This document shows positions 34,591 through 42,902 of a stretch of DNA of 64,000 nucleotides, in pieces. The notes under the pieces were generated by a model that had not been told where the DNA came from, searched no databases, and saw only the letters and a list, made by a program, of their open reading frames with translations. The DNA is from Breznakiella homolactica (GTDB lineage Bacteria > Spirochaetota > Spirochaetia > Treponematales > Breznakiellaceae): positions 3,596,001 through 3,660,000 of the forward strand of contig NZ_CP067089.2 of assembly GCF_016616095.2 (NCBI RefSeq), given 5' to 3'. Numbering within the stretch: position 1 is the first letter of the stretch; each line of letters begins with the position of its first letter. A program made the translations under genes and the position numbers.

Positions 34591-37427
34591 TTCTGGGGCT
34601 TCGCCGGCGGCAGAAGTATTCCGTTCGTCCAGAAGGGCATGTATTTAGCCATATTGGTTTTGTCCGCGTATACGATGGATTTCCATGTTTCATTGGTCAT
34701 GCGCTGGGACATGGGATAATTAAATTCAAAATAACTGAAACAGTACCCCATGGCGATCCGTTTGCCTCCCTGGGCATCGTTGAGCGGTATATACATCCGG
34801 TAGGGAATCCCCACGGCGGTTTCCAGTACCATTCCCAATTCCCCGTTGGTAAAGACATCCGCCACCAGCGCCATCCTGAACTGCTCGGTATCTTCCGCGT
34901 AGCCGCCCTGGGGTTCCTGAAACAGCACCATCTGGGCAAGCTCCAGGGGAATGGTCGGTATCCACCGGAGTTCCTTTTCATCTACCGGTTTGTTGTCAAA
35001 CTCGGCCATGGCAATGCCGAGAGCCCGTTCACAGAGCCGGGAAAACCGCTGGAGCACCGAAGCGGTTCTCTCATCCAGCATATTGTATTGGGCAAGGGTT
35101 CTGTGGAGTATGTTTACGGACTGGACGGTTCCCCGCCAGAACGGGAGGTTCGGTTCAATATAATGAGCCGGGTGGGGTACCGGCTCGGTCCTGAATGTCG
35201 CTTCGTCATCACCGCCGGCCCGTTCCGCGTAGGACTGCTTCACATACAGAATCGTATCATGCCGCAGTTCCGCCCAGGTTCCGTGGGAGGCAAGCATGGA
35301 CTTGATCCCCCAGAGGGGTGACTCGGTGAAATAAAACCCCGACCCGCTTTCAAACTGCGCCTGGGTTTTTATCTGACTCAGAACGGAATTGTAATAATTT
35401 CTTGTCCAGAACGTTTCATCATAAGAATCGAATTCCTTTTCCTGTTCATCCAGAATTTCCTTGAGACCGTCCATCACGGGATAATCGGAAAGTTCCAGCA
35501 GGGCGTCGGCGGTTTTTGATCCGAAGGCCTTCATGATATCCAGGCCCCGCACCATATCCCGGGGCATAAAACGGGGAGGGGAAACCGCGTGGTGTATTCC
35601 CGAATCATAGGTGAACCGCTGCCCGAACAGCCGCCATCCCATGGGCGGTTTCCGGTCTTCTCCGTCGCTGGGGCCCTTAAAGACTGATCCTCCGGAAAGC
35701 GCGGGCGGCCGCAGTTCACGGTGGGCTTTCGCGCCGAATGCCAGCACGGCTTCGGGGTCCGCGGCCCAGGATGAAAAGTCCCGGATGTTTTCTTTCTGCC
35801 AGAAGGGCAGGATTTCCTTGAAGCTTAAGTCATCGGACTCACCGATCAGCGCCGTAATCGGATCGAAAAGACTCTGCCATTCTTCATACAAAGCCGGATT
35901 ATCCGCCGCTGTTTTCGTCAGAAGCATTGCCGCGGGGATCATTCCCAGGGCAAGTTTTACAGAATCGTCTTTTTCCCAGAGGGGCTGATTAAGCCAGTCC
36001 GGATTCTGGCTGCGTTCCGGTGAATCCGTTCCGCCGATGGCCGCGCTGCCGGATGCGGCAGCGACGGCAGGATCTGTCACGGAAATCAGAAAATGAATTC
36101 TTCCGAACCACATCATGGTCCGGAAATACGCGGCCAGGATGCCGTTCTTCGTGTAATGGCCCCGGAGGATATATTGTGAATAATCTTCCTCCAAGACCGC
36201 GCCGTTTTTAAACGTAAAGACCGGAGACGGGGAGAAACCTTCAGCCGCGTCGATTTTTGCGATCTCCTGCCGCACCAGATCGGGGTACCGGGATAAAACC
36301 TGTTCCCGGTCTTTGTCCCGGTACGTTGTTTCGGACCGGCCGTAACGGTCCTGCTGCTCAATCTTTTCCGGGGCCAGGTCCAGCAGCGCTTCGGCGACCT
36401 GGAGATACAGGACTGCCTTTTCATAGGTTTCGGAGAAACCGGAATGGTCGGTTCCCGCGAGGCCGGCTGTATAATTTTTCATCAGTTTTTTTAGACGGGG
36501 AACGAAGAAGTCTTCTTCCAGGGCCTGCATTATCCGGTCAAACAGAATGTGCTGTCCGTGCGCGGCCAGATCCGTTGTAATAAAGACCGGTATGCGCCGG
36601 TAGGTATTATCCGAATAGGATGAGTAACTGGTTTTGTAGAGATCCATATACAGCGCTATCAGATCATCCGGTTTGTCGGCGCTGAGGCGGTATTCATTTT
36701 TCGTAACTTCCTGGATTACAAGCCGGTTTTTTTCCAGGGCTTCCCGGACTTCTCCGGGCAGGATACTGTATCCGCTTATCGGATAAAAGCTGTCGAACCT
36801 CCCTTCGGTGCTGTACAGCATGGCCGCGATCCTGTTCTCTGTTTCCGATTTTCCAAGCCCATAGAGGTCGGCGCCGAATACGATTCCGGGTTCGCCGTTG
36901 TATTCGGTAGGGTAAAACCAGTTAAAGTTGTCTTCAAACGTAAAAACATTAAACCATTCATACTGCGAGGTACGGTTCACGATTTTATCACCCGTTATCG
37001 GGAGCAGCGTCCCTATGGGAACAGGTATCCCCGCCGGCAGGGTTTCCAGATCAGTGGGGCTCGATACCGTGACGTTCGGGAAGAAGCGGCATTTACTGCT
37101 GCCGACAACCGCTGTTTTTTTGCCGGTCTCTTCCAGGCCGGGAATATCCGTGAATATCAATTCTTCTCCCAGATATTCCCGATGCGCCGCGGTTACGGGA
37201 TCGGCAATGGGCGGAAGCAGCAGAGCTGAGAGTTCGGGAATATTTTTCTGCGGACGGTTGGCCGTTCCGTCGCGGGACTGATCCTCCTGCGGAACTTCCT
37301 GGGCAGAGTCCGTGTCCATGCTCTGGGAAGTGTCCGGCGGCTTCGGGCCGGAGTCCTCTTTGCCGCAGGCTGAGACGCACAGTACCGCGATGATACAGAA
37401 ACAATAGGATAACCGCTTCATATTCAT
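34587..37427 (-). CDS. DUF3160 family lipoprotein
   Basis: A 946-residue extracytoplasmic lipoprotein. The signal peptide ends in lipobox VSAC, followed by a disordered Ser/Asp/Gln-rich linker to about residue 60. The body carries DUF3160 marks such as IPVFITTDLAAHGQHILFDR and WTRNYYNSVLSQIKTQ. The role of the family is unknown. A -35 box TTGACA lies at 37492-37487 with a poor -10, so transcription probably begins about 40-50 nt before the ATG. The MEMO gene overlaps its 3' end by 4 nt. Confidence 0.82.
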   Translation of the reverse strand: MNMKRLSYCFCIIAVLCVSACGKEDSGPKPPDTSQSMDTDSAQEVPQEDQSRDGTANRPQKNIPELSALLLPPIADPVTAAHREYLGEELIFTDIPGLEETGKKTAVVGSSKCRFFPNVTVSSPTDLETLPAGIPVPIGTLLPITGDKIVNRTSQYEWFNVFTFEDNFNWFYPTEYNGEPGIVFGADLYGLGKSETENRIAAMLYSTEGRFDSFYPISGYSILPGEVREALEKNRLVIQEVTKNEYRLSADKPDDLIALYMDLYKTSYSSYSDNTYRRIPVFITTDLAAHGQHILFDRIMQALEEDFFVPRLKKLMKNYTAGLAGTDHSGFSETYEKAVLYLQVAEALLDLAPEKIEQQDRYGRSETTYRDKDREQVLSRYPDLVRQEIAKIDAAEGFSPSPVFTFKNGAVLEEDYSQYILRGHYTKNGILAAYFRTMMWFGRIHFLISVTDPAVAAASGSAAIGGTDSPERSQNPDWLNQPLWEKDDSVKLALGMIPAAMLLTKTAADNPALYEEWQSLFDPITALIGESDDLSFKEILPFWQKENIRDFSSWAADPEAVLAFGAKAHRELRPPALSGGSVFKGPSDGEDRKPPMGWRLFGQRFTYDSGIHHAVSPPRFMPRDMVRGLDIMKAFGSKTADALLELSDYPVMDGLKEILDEQEKEFDSYDETFWTRNYYNSVLSQIKTQAQFESGSGFYFTESPLWGIKSMLASHGTWAELRHDTILYVKQSYAERAGGDDEATFRTEPVPHPAHYIEPNLPFWRGTVQSVNILHRTLAQYNMLDERTASVLQRFSRLCERALGIAMAEFDNKPVDEKELRWIPTIPLELAQMVLFQEPQGGYAEDTEQFRMALVADVFTNGELGMVLETAVGIPYRMYIPLNDAQGGKRIAMGYCFSYFEFNYPMSQRMTNETWKSIVYADKTNMAKYMPFWTNGILLPPAKPQK

Positions 37428-37552
37428 TACTAACCCCGCTTCCGGATGTGTTTCAATGTAAAAAGGCTATAGTACGTTCATTCCATTGTCAAGTTTTCCA
37501 TTGTTGATTGTTGCCCGCAAAAATTTCAGGATACGGTTCCATTCTGAAGAGG

Positions 37553-37843
37553 TTATTCATTTTCGTGAAGTGAAATACTCATTTGCTTCCGCGTAGGAAT
37601 TTCTGCACGGTTTGCGATTTTTTCTGCCACATACAGCAGATCGCCGAAGGGTATATCCTCCCCGTCCGGATAGCCCAAATCATAAGCTATCCCCGCGCTT
37701 GAAGTCGCCACAGCCTTAAAGCCCTGTTTTTCAAACACATAGGCGCTGCCGGCGTTCCGGGCATTGGGAAGCACAAACATTTTGTTTTCCCTCTGCATGG
37801 CAGAAAAAATACACCCCTTCTCTTTTTGTTTTTCGGTTATCAT
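37553..37843 (-). pseudogene. Remnant of an isocitrate lyase/PEP mutase family gene
   Basis: A 96-codon frame resembling only the first third of PEP mutase-like proteins: MFVLPNARNAGSAYVFEKQG, then SSAGIAYDLGYPDGEDIPFG. Family members are about 250-290 residues and continue into the catalytic barrel with an Asp-rich metal site; here the frame leaves the family after RAEIPT and stops. No continuation is seen downstream in other frames. It is probably a decayed gene fragment. Confidence 0.65.
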
Positions 37844-37892
37844 TGCAGCTCAGCCTTTTCTTTTTTTCGTTTCGTTTTAAAAGCGATTGATT

Positions 37893-38381
37893 TTATGGGT
37901 AGAGGCAGTCAAAAATTTGCTTTCCGCTTTCGGTGCGAAAAATATTTTGACGGACTTTCTTTACGGCTTCCGGCGGCATTTCGTTTTCGAAGATATTTAC
38001 CAGAAAGTCAGCTTCAACCAAAATCTGGTAATCGGGTCCATCGATATTGCCGTATGTATGGTGATGGGCGATAAGGTAGCAGACCCGGTCTGTCACGTCC
38101 TTTTCATAACCTAACGCTTCCAGCATGGGCTGTGCTATCGGCGGCCCCTCGATTTGCTGATAATTACCCGCGCCGCTGCCATGTTTTTCAAGACTGACTC
38201 GTATGCCTATGTCGTGGACAACGGCGGCGGTCTTTAAAATGCAAAACGTTTCTTCGTCCAGATTTTCCATCCGTCCTATCTGTTCTGAAAAAGATAGTAC
38301 CTTCAAAAAATGCTGTATACGCTGCGGACAGCCTTTTTCATATTCCATCATCTGCAGCAATAAATTTACATGTCGGTTCAT
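37893..38381 (-). CDS. HD-domain phosphohydrolase
   Basis: A 162-residue HD-superfamily protein. The metal motif is VVHDIGIRVSLEKHG and a later histidine pair is in LIAHHHTYGNIDGPD. An N-terminal histidine in RIQHFLKV completes the usual H...HD...H...D pattern. It follows ogt by 109 nt on the same strand, downstream of the alkylation-repair genes. The natural substrate (nucleotide or other phosphate ester) is unknown. Confidence 0.8.
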   Translation of the reverse strand: MNRHVNLLLQMMEYEKGCPQRIQHFLKVLSFSEQIGRMENLDEETFCILKTAAVVHDIGIRVSLEKHGSGAGNYQQIEGPPIAQPMLEALGYEKDVTDRVCYLIAHHHTYGNIDGPDYQILVEADFLVNIFENEMPPEAVKKVRQNIFRTESGKQIFDCLYP

Positions 38382-38490
38382 TTATATACTTCCTTGTTCC
38401 TTCCTGTATGGCATTTAAGCGGACGGGCTTGCCTGCGGCATGCCCCGGTGCGCCGATCATAAACCGCCGCGTTGATAATATAAAAATAGT

Positions 38491-39030
38491 TTACAGCGCC
38501 GTACCTTTTTTAGGTACAAACATTCCGGACAAGTCAACGCCCTCTAATTCAAGCAGCGTAATCTTCATTTGAACGCCGCCGGAAAAGCCGGTCAAGCTGC
38601 CGTTTGAACCGACTACCCGGTGGCAGGGAATGATGATGGATATGGGATTGTGTCCGACCGCGCCGCCGACAGCCTGACTAGACATGCTGGGCTTGCCCAT
38701 TTTTGCCGCCATTTTTTTAGCAATGCCGCCGTAAGTAAAAACTTCGCCGTATGGGATTTCACGCAGGATGTTCCAAACCTCCTGGCGGAACTTGCCTCCG
38801 ATGGGCGCTAAGGGTAATTGGGAGCTGCTGGGTTTTTTGCCCGCAAAGTACCGGTCCAGCCATTTTTTTGCGGAATCGAATACCGGTATATTGTCCCGTT
38901 CTGTCATGGTTTCGGGTACGGTATCTCCGAAGTATTTTTGTCCTTCCGTCCATAAACCCACAAGATTGCCGCCGTCACATGCAAGCATAATTTTTCCAAT
39001 TGGGGACTGATAGGTCGTTGAATAGTACAT
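38491..39030 (-). CDS. ogt: Methylated-DNA--protein-cysteine S-methyltransferase
   Basis: A 179-residue suicide repair protein that removes methyl groups from O6-methylguanine. The acceptor cysteine lies in IIIPCHRVVGSNGSLTGFSG, and the DNA-binding helix is in PYGEVFTYGGIAKKMA. Length fits Ogt/MGMT. GGAG lies 9 nt before the ATG. It starts 13 nt after the Ada-AlkA gene, so both are expected to be induced together by alkylation damage. Confidence 0.94.
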   Translation of the reverse strand: MYYSTTYQSPIGKIMLACDGGNLVGLWTEGQKYFGDTVPETMTERDNIPVFDSAKKWLDRYFAGKKPSSSQLPLAPIGGKFRQEVWNILREIPYGEVFTYGGIAKKMAAKMGKPSMSSQAVGGAVGHNPISIIIPCHRVVGSNGSLTGFSGGVQMKITLLELEGVDLSGMFVPKKGTAL

Positions 39031-39043
39031 TTTACGGTTCTCC

Positions 39044-40504
39044 TTATAAGGTGTTCCAGAGATTGACGGTGGCGTAGCTGCGCCACGGCCGCCAGGCTTC
39101 CGCCATTTCCAGCAATTCCTTTGATGTGAATGACGGCAGCGCTTTTTTTACGCCGACGTCGGTTTCGAGAAACGCGTCAGGCCATTCCATGGCCCGCATG
39201 GCGATATACTGCGCTGTCCAGCTCCCGATACCGCGGATCCCCATCAGCTTTTTCATTTCTTCTTCCGGCCGGGCGCAGAGGTCAACGTCAATGTCCCCCT
39301 GTGACAATGCCCGGGCCAGTTCAAAAATGGTATTGGAACGCGCGGAAATAACCCCCAGTTCGCCGAAATTATTGGTAATATTTTCACCCATAGCTAATAC
39401 GTCTTCGGGGGTTGGGAAAACATGGGTCAAACCTTCAATCCCGGTTTGAATCGCGGTCCCGTAGTTTTCAACAATTCTTGCGGCCAGCGTGCCTGCGGCT
39501 TTTACCGTGATTTGCTGCCCCAGCACCGCGCGCACCGCCATTTCGAAGGTATTAAAACAGCCGGGTACCCGGGTTCCCAAAGTACAAAGTCCCGGCCGGA
39601 TGTTATTCATTGTCTGGAGCGTTTCATGTACCGCGGTTGGGTCGCAGTATAAATCAAACAGGTGCCGTACCCGCGCCAATACCTGCGGGAGGACCGGCAG
39701 CAGTGTTTCACTGACCGTGACGCTCAGGGCGTTCTGTTTCGGTTTGTGGCCTATCCGAACCCAGCCGTAAACACGTTTTCCCTCCGCGTTTTTCAGATCC
39801 ACGGTGCGCATGTACTCACCGTCTTTCACAAGCTCTATCCCGGTGATCGCCCGTCCCGCAAGGAAGCGGAGCATTTCTTCCCAATGATAAGGCGGGCGGT
39901 AGCCCAGCGCCAGGGTAATATTGCCGCTGCGGTCTTTCTCCTCCGGCACGCGTTTTCGCAGCGCCGTGGGTGAAAGATTATAATGTTTTTTGAAAAGATC
40001 GTTGAAACGGCGAAGGCTGCCGAAGCCGGATGCCATGGCGACTTCCAGCACCGGCAGGTTTGTATCCGTAAGCAGATTCTTAGCGAGAAGCAGCCGGCAC
40101 GTTTGCAGATACTGAACCGGTGATACATTGTATTCCGCCGTGAATACACGCCGCAAATGCCGGCCGGTATAGCCCAGCTTCCCGGCTATTTCCTCCAGGC
40201 TCTGCCCGTTTCCACAGGTTTTCTCCAGCATCCTCGCCGCCCGGCGGACCAGATTAGCGTTGGCGTCGGTTATGGAAGTTCCGGGGGCAAGCTCGGGCCT
40301 GCATAAAAGACACGGGCGGTATCCCGCCTGTTCCGCCTCCGCCGCGGTTGGGAAAAAAGTACAGTTTTCAGGTTTAGGCTGCCTTGCCCTGCACACCGGA
40401 CGGCAGTATATCCCTGTGGAGGATATTCCGACGAAAAACCGTCCGTCAAAACGGGCGTCTTTCGCCTTAAAGGCGGCATACAAACCGCTGTCCTTTTCTG
40501 TCAC
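39044..40504 (-). CDS. Ada-type regulator fused to AlkA DNA glycosylase
   Basis: A 486-residue fusion. Residues 1-75 are the Ada metal-binding domain with the four cysteines C34, C38, C65 and C68, where C34 would accept methyl groups from DNA phosphotriesters. Residues about 85-185 form an AraC-type HTH. The remainder is an AlkA-like 3-methyladenine glycosylase with HhH motif GIRGIGSWTAQYIAMRAMEW and candidate catalytic aspartate in FLETDVGVKK. It starts at GTG 40504 behind GAGGGG. The regulator would sense alkylation and switch on its own operon (ogt follows). A -10-like TATAAT occurs at about 40535. No Ada box was recognised. Confidence 0.92.
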   Translation of the reverse strand: MTEKDSGLYAAFKAKDARFDGRFFVGISSTGIYCRPVCRARQPKPENCTFFPTAAEAEQAGYRPCLLCRPELAPGTSITDANANLVRRAARMLEKTCGNGQSLEEIAGKLGYTGRHLRRVFTAEYNVSPVQYLQTCRLLLAKNLLTDTNLPVLEVAMASGFGSLRRFNDLFKKHYNLSPTALRKRVPEEKDRSGNITLALGYRPPYHWEEMLRFLAGRAITGIELVKDGEYMRTVDLKNAEGKRVYGWVRIGHKPKQNALSVTVSETLLPVLPQVLARVRHLFDLYCDPTAVHETLQTMNNIRPGLCTLGTRVPGCFNTFEMAVRAVLGQQITVKAAGTLAARIVENYGTAIQTGIEGLTHVFPTPEDVLAMGENITNNFGELGVISARSNTIFELARALSQGDIDVDLCARPEEEMKKLMGIRGIGSWTAQYIAMRAMEWPDAFLETDVGVKKALPSFTSKELLEMAEAWRPWRSYATVNLWNTL

Positions 40505-40592
40505 ATTTCGCCCCTCTTTTTGATTCTGACTTTATTATATCATGGTCCGCTTATTATTCTCGCTGTTTTCGGACATGGTTTTTATACGGATA

Positions 40593-41867
40593 TTACCCCG
40601 TTTCGTCCAATGTATACAGCGGGAACGGCGGCGCGGCCAAAGGCTTTACCGCAATGGACATGAGTACGGTCTGGCTGTCATCCGCCGCGATCCTGTTGGA
40701 GCTGAGAACCCCGCAGGACCTGCACCGGTGAATAACTGCCCACTCACCGTCTTTGCGGACCCATACGCTGATGGGGTCCATAATTCCCCTGCACAACGAC
40801 GCGCGGTCCCCCGGTTCGTCGTCAACGTGTACGCTGGACAGACATTTCGGGCAATGGTTGCGGTGTCGGCTCCCCGCGCCTTCCGGAGGAACGGGGGTCC
40901 CGCATACTTTGCAGGTAAAACTTTCAGCGCAAGCCGAATGCCGGTAATCGATCTTAGGCTCATGACTGGAAGCGGAATCCGGGGCGTTCATCTTTTTATA
41001 AGCCTCATACCGTTCTCTCTTAATCAGTTTTTTTCTGACCCCTTCAATAACCTGGCATTCATCTTCATATATATGGCGGCAGTTTCTGAAACGGCAGTTA
41101 ACCGCGTGTTCGGCTATCTCATGAAAAACGGTGTTTCTCTCTTCCTCTGTAATATGCTGCAGCGCGAAGTCACGGAACCCGGGGGTGTCGATCCACATCG
41201 TTTCTCCGTTTCCCCGCAGCAGGGAAACGGCATTGGTACTTACGGGTTTGCCGCCGCGGGCTGCCGGTCCAGTCCGGCCCTTTACATGTCCGTTAATCAG
41301 CGTCGTTTTGCCGCAGGACCTGTCTCCAACCACGAGTACGGTTTTACCTTCAGTTTTTTCGGCTAAATCACGGTGGTGGTCACCGGCAGAACCGGCGATA
41401 ACAAAGTTTGAAACAGACCGGTACAATTCTATTTTCGGCAGCAGCGCTTCCTGTGCGCCTCCGGTGATTTCGTCCCATTTGCTGATGAATATGCCGATCT
41501 CGATATTGGCCCTTCCCGCGGCGATGATTGCCGCTTCCGGATAACCGGCCTGGTTCATCAGATAGTCCGCCGGTACAACAACGAGAAGGATTTCCGCGTT
41601 TGCGGCGATGAGTATTTCTTCACCCGGTGAGCGCCGGTTCCCGCGGTACACCGCTGTTTTTCTCGGCAGTATGTGTAATGCCCTGTACTGGCTGTTTCCA
41701 ATATCTTCCGCCTCTATCCAGTCTCCAACGGCCAGTTTGTTTTTGCCGGAAAGAATATCGCCGGTTAACGAACAGGAAAGTTCTGAGTGTTTTGAAAGTA
41801 TCTTCGCTTCCTTGTTCATGATATTGGTTACGATTGCCCTAACGGCCGCCGTACTGCCCCTTTTCAT
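40593..41867 (-). CDS. rsgA: RsgA-type circularly permuted GTPase fused to an RNHCP domain
   Basis: A 424-residue protein. The start at 41867 follows GGAGAAGAC; the longer frame upstream crosses the operator and is not used. The OB-fold begins the protein. The GTPase is circularly permuted: the G4 motif SKWDE comes before the P-loop GDRSCGKTT (about residue 186), then WIDTPGFRDF. The zinc site CRFRNCRHIYEDEC follows. The last 90 residues are an RNHCP zinc-ribbon with RNHCPKC, LCRGIMDPISVWV and RCRSCG. RsgA proteins help mature the 30S subunit. The extra domain and the strong operator upstream suggest a specialised or inducible copy; chromosomal rsgA may exist elsewhere. Confidence 0.85.
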   Translation of the reverse strand: MKRGSTAAVRAIVTNIMNKEAKILSKHSELSCSLTGDILSGKNKLAVGDWIEAEDIGNSQYRALHILPRKTAVYRGNRRSPGEEILIAANAEILLVVVPADYLMNQAGYPEAAIIAAGRANIEIGIFISKWDEITGGAQEALLPKIELYRSVSNFVIAGSAGDHHRDLAEKTEGKTVLVVGDRSCGKTTLINGHVKGRTGPAARGGKPVSTNAVSLLRGNGETMWIDTPGFRDFALQHITEEERNTVFHEIAEHAVNCRFRNCRHIYEDECQVIEGVRKKLIKRERYEAYKKMNAPDSASSHEPKIDYRHSACAESFTCKVCGTPVPPEGAGSRHRNHCPKCLSSVHVDDEPGDRASLCRGIMDPISVWVRKDGEWAVIHRCRSCGVLSSNRIAADDSQTVLMSIAVKPLAAPPFPLYTLDETG

Positions 41868-41883
41868 TGTCTTCTCCTTCCGC

Positions 41884-41918
41884 GTAATTACAGACACACA
41901 GGGTATGTCTGTAATTAC
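41884..41918 (-). promoter_or_regulatory. Palindromic operator upstream of rsgA
   Basis: GTAATTACAGACA (41884-41896) and its exact complement TGTCTGTAATTAC (41906-41918) form 13-bp arms around a 9-bp spacer. On the minus strand TATACT lies just upstream, with TTGTTC about 17-19 bp before it, so the operator covers the predicted start site. A bound repressor would block transcription. The cognate regulator is unknown; the small CD3324-type protein next door is a candidate. Confidence 0.7.
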
Positions 41919-42018
41919 TAGTATAAAATCCGCGGCCTCTCTGGAACAACCGAATAGACGTTTCGTAAATAAAAAAGCGCCATGATCTTTCACGGCGCTT
42001 TTCAGTAAATGTATGGGT

Positions 42019-42324
42019 TTATCCACCCCCTTTATTTTCTCCTGCTGATAAATCTTCCCAGCGCTGCCGGGCGATTATTTTCTGTACGCTTTTCTGCGAC
42101 AGGAAATATACCCCGGCAAGTTCACGGGCAGACATTCCTTCAATATAGTTTTTGTATATTTCTTCATTTCTGCGCAAAACAAATTCTTTGCTTCTGGTGT
42201 TCTCCCCCCAAGTCTTTCGGTTGGATTCCTTTCTTGGAATGTAAATATATTCACCGTCAACGTAATGTTGTATTTTATCGATAATCTCCCGGGGCAGAAC
42301 ATCCGCTGCCTTGATATAGCTCAT
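42019..42324 (-). CDS. CD3324-family small HTH protein
   Basis: A 101-residue protein. The ATG at 42324 has AGGAGTGAGCTA just upstream. It begins SYIKAADVLPREIIDKIQ, then GEYIYIPRKESNRKTWGE, which marks the CD3324 group, and ends in a Mor/HTH-like segment (SARELAGVYFLSQKSVQKI). A DNA-binding regulator is likely. It ends 152 nt before the rsgA start and is on the same strand. Confidence 0.75.
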   Translation of the reverse strand: MSYIKAADVLPREIIDKIQHYVDGEYIYIPRKESNRKTWGENTRSKEFVLRRNEEIYKNYIEGMSARELAGVYFLSQKSVQKIIARQRWEDLSAGENKGGG

Positions 42325-42481
42325 TAGCTCACTCCTTCTGATTGTGTATGCAAGGATTGAGCAAAGGCTGTTCATCATATTTTTTACGTTATGCGATAGC
42401 CTTTGCTACTGCATAACCACGGTCGGACGGTACATAAAAAATTCTCCCTATATGTTTATTCTCTTGCCGTAAATTTTCTGA

Positions 42482-42523
42482 CAAAAAAAGCAGATAACCC
42501 TACCGTGTAGAATTATCTGCTTA
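42482..42523 (-). terminator. Rho-independent terminator, minus strand, no gene upstream
   Basis: On the minus strand AAGCAGATAA pairs with TTATCTGCTT around a 15-nt loop, followed by a run of T (TTTTTTTGT). On the plus strand there is no T run. No minus-strand coding gene lies before it within 380 nt (the next upstream gene, at 42903, is on the plus strand). Confidence 0.75.
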
Positions 42524-42833
42524 CTGATTGGAATACTTACAGGAAGGGAATTACATAAATCCCTCTTTTTATGTTGCATCAGCCGTTAATTCCGCGGCTG
42601 TTATATGCGCTGGCAAACCCTTATGAAACAGGCGGCCTGAGTGTATTTATCCAATTAATAATAACAAAAATAATTCCACGCAGTACTGCAGCGTATTATT
42701 GATTGTTACTTATTACCGGACAACGGACACAAACCTACCTCTCTTCAAATGGTTTAAGGCATTGTAGCAAAGCAGGGCGTAAACTGCAAGACGTGTTTAA
42801 CGTTTTCCCTTTATTTACTGTAATCCACCCCTC

Positions 42834-42862
42834 TTGAGGGATCCACCGGAACAGGATATTGT
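42834..42862 (+). promoter_or_regulatory. Promoter of the tetR-family gene
   Basis: TTGAGG (42834-42839), 17-bp spacer, TATTGT (42857-42862). The predicted +1 is about 42869, inside the palindromic operator, which fits autorepression. Confidence 0.55.
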
Positions 42863-42866
42863 TGCA

Positions 42867-42884
42867 GAATGAATATATTCATTC
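42867..42884 (+). promoter_or_regulatory. TetR operator 1
   Basis: A perfect 18-bp palindrome, GAATGAATATATTCATTC, just after the -10 box and 18 nt before the tetR-family GTG start. It shares the half-site GAATGAA with the longer palindrome upstream of the next gene. Confidence 0.75.
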
Positions 42885-42902
42885 CTCACCAGGAGGTTTG
42901 CC

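Larger units (their letters stand above)
42379..42902. other. Intergenic region with regulatory elements
   Basis: No protein-coding gene is supported. The region holds a minus-strand terminator (42487-42522), a small stem (CAGCCG/CGGCTG around 42580-42600) and, at the right end, the TetR promoter, operator and ribosome-binding site. The stretch from 42520 to 42720 could carry a minus-strand transcript, but no good promoter was found. Confidence 0.5.

Noticed and set aside
38501..39010. Plus-strand frames opposite ogt
   Set aside because: Short, without start signals, and fully explained by the ogt frame.
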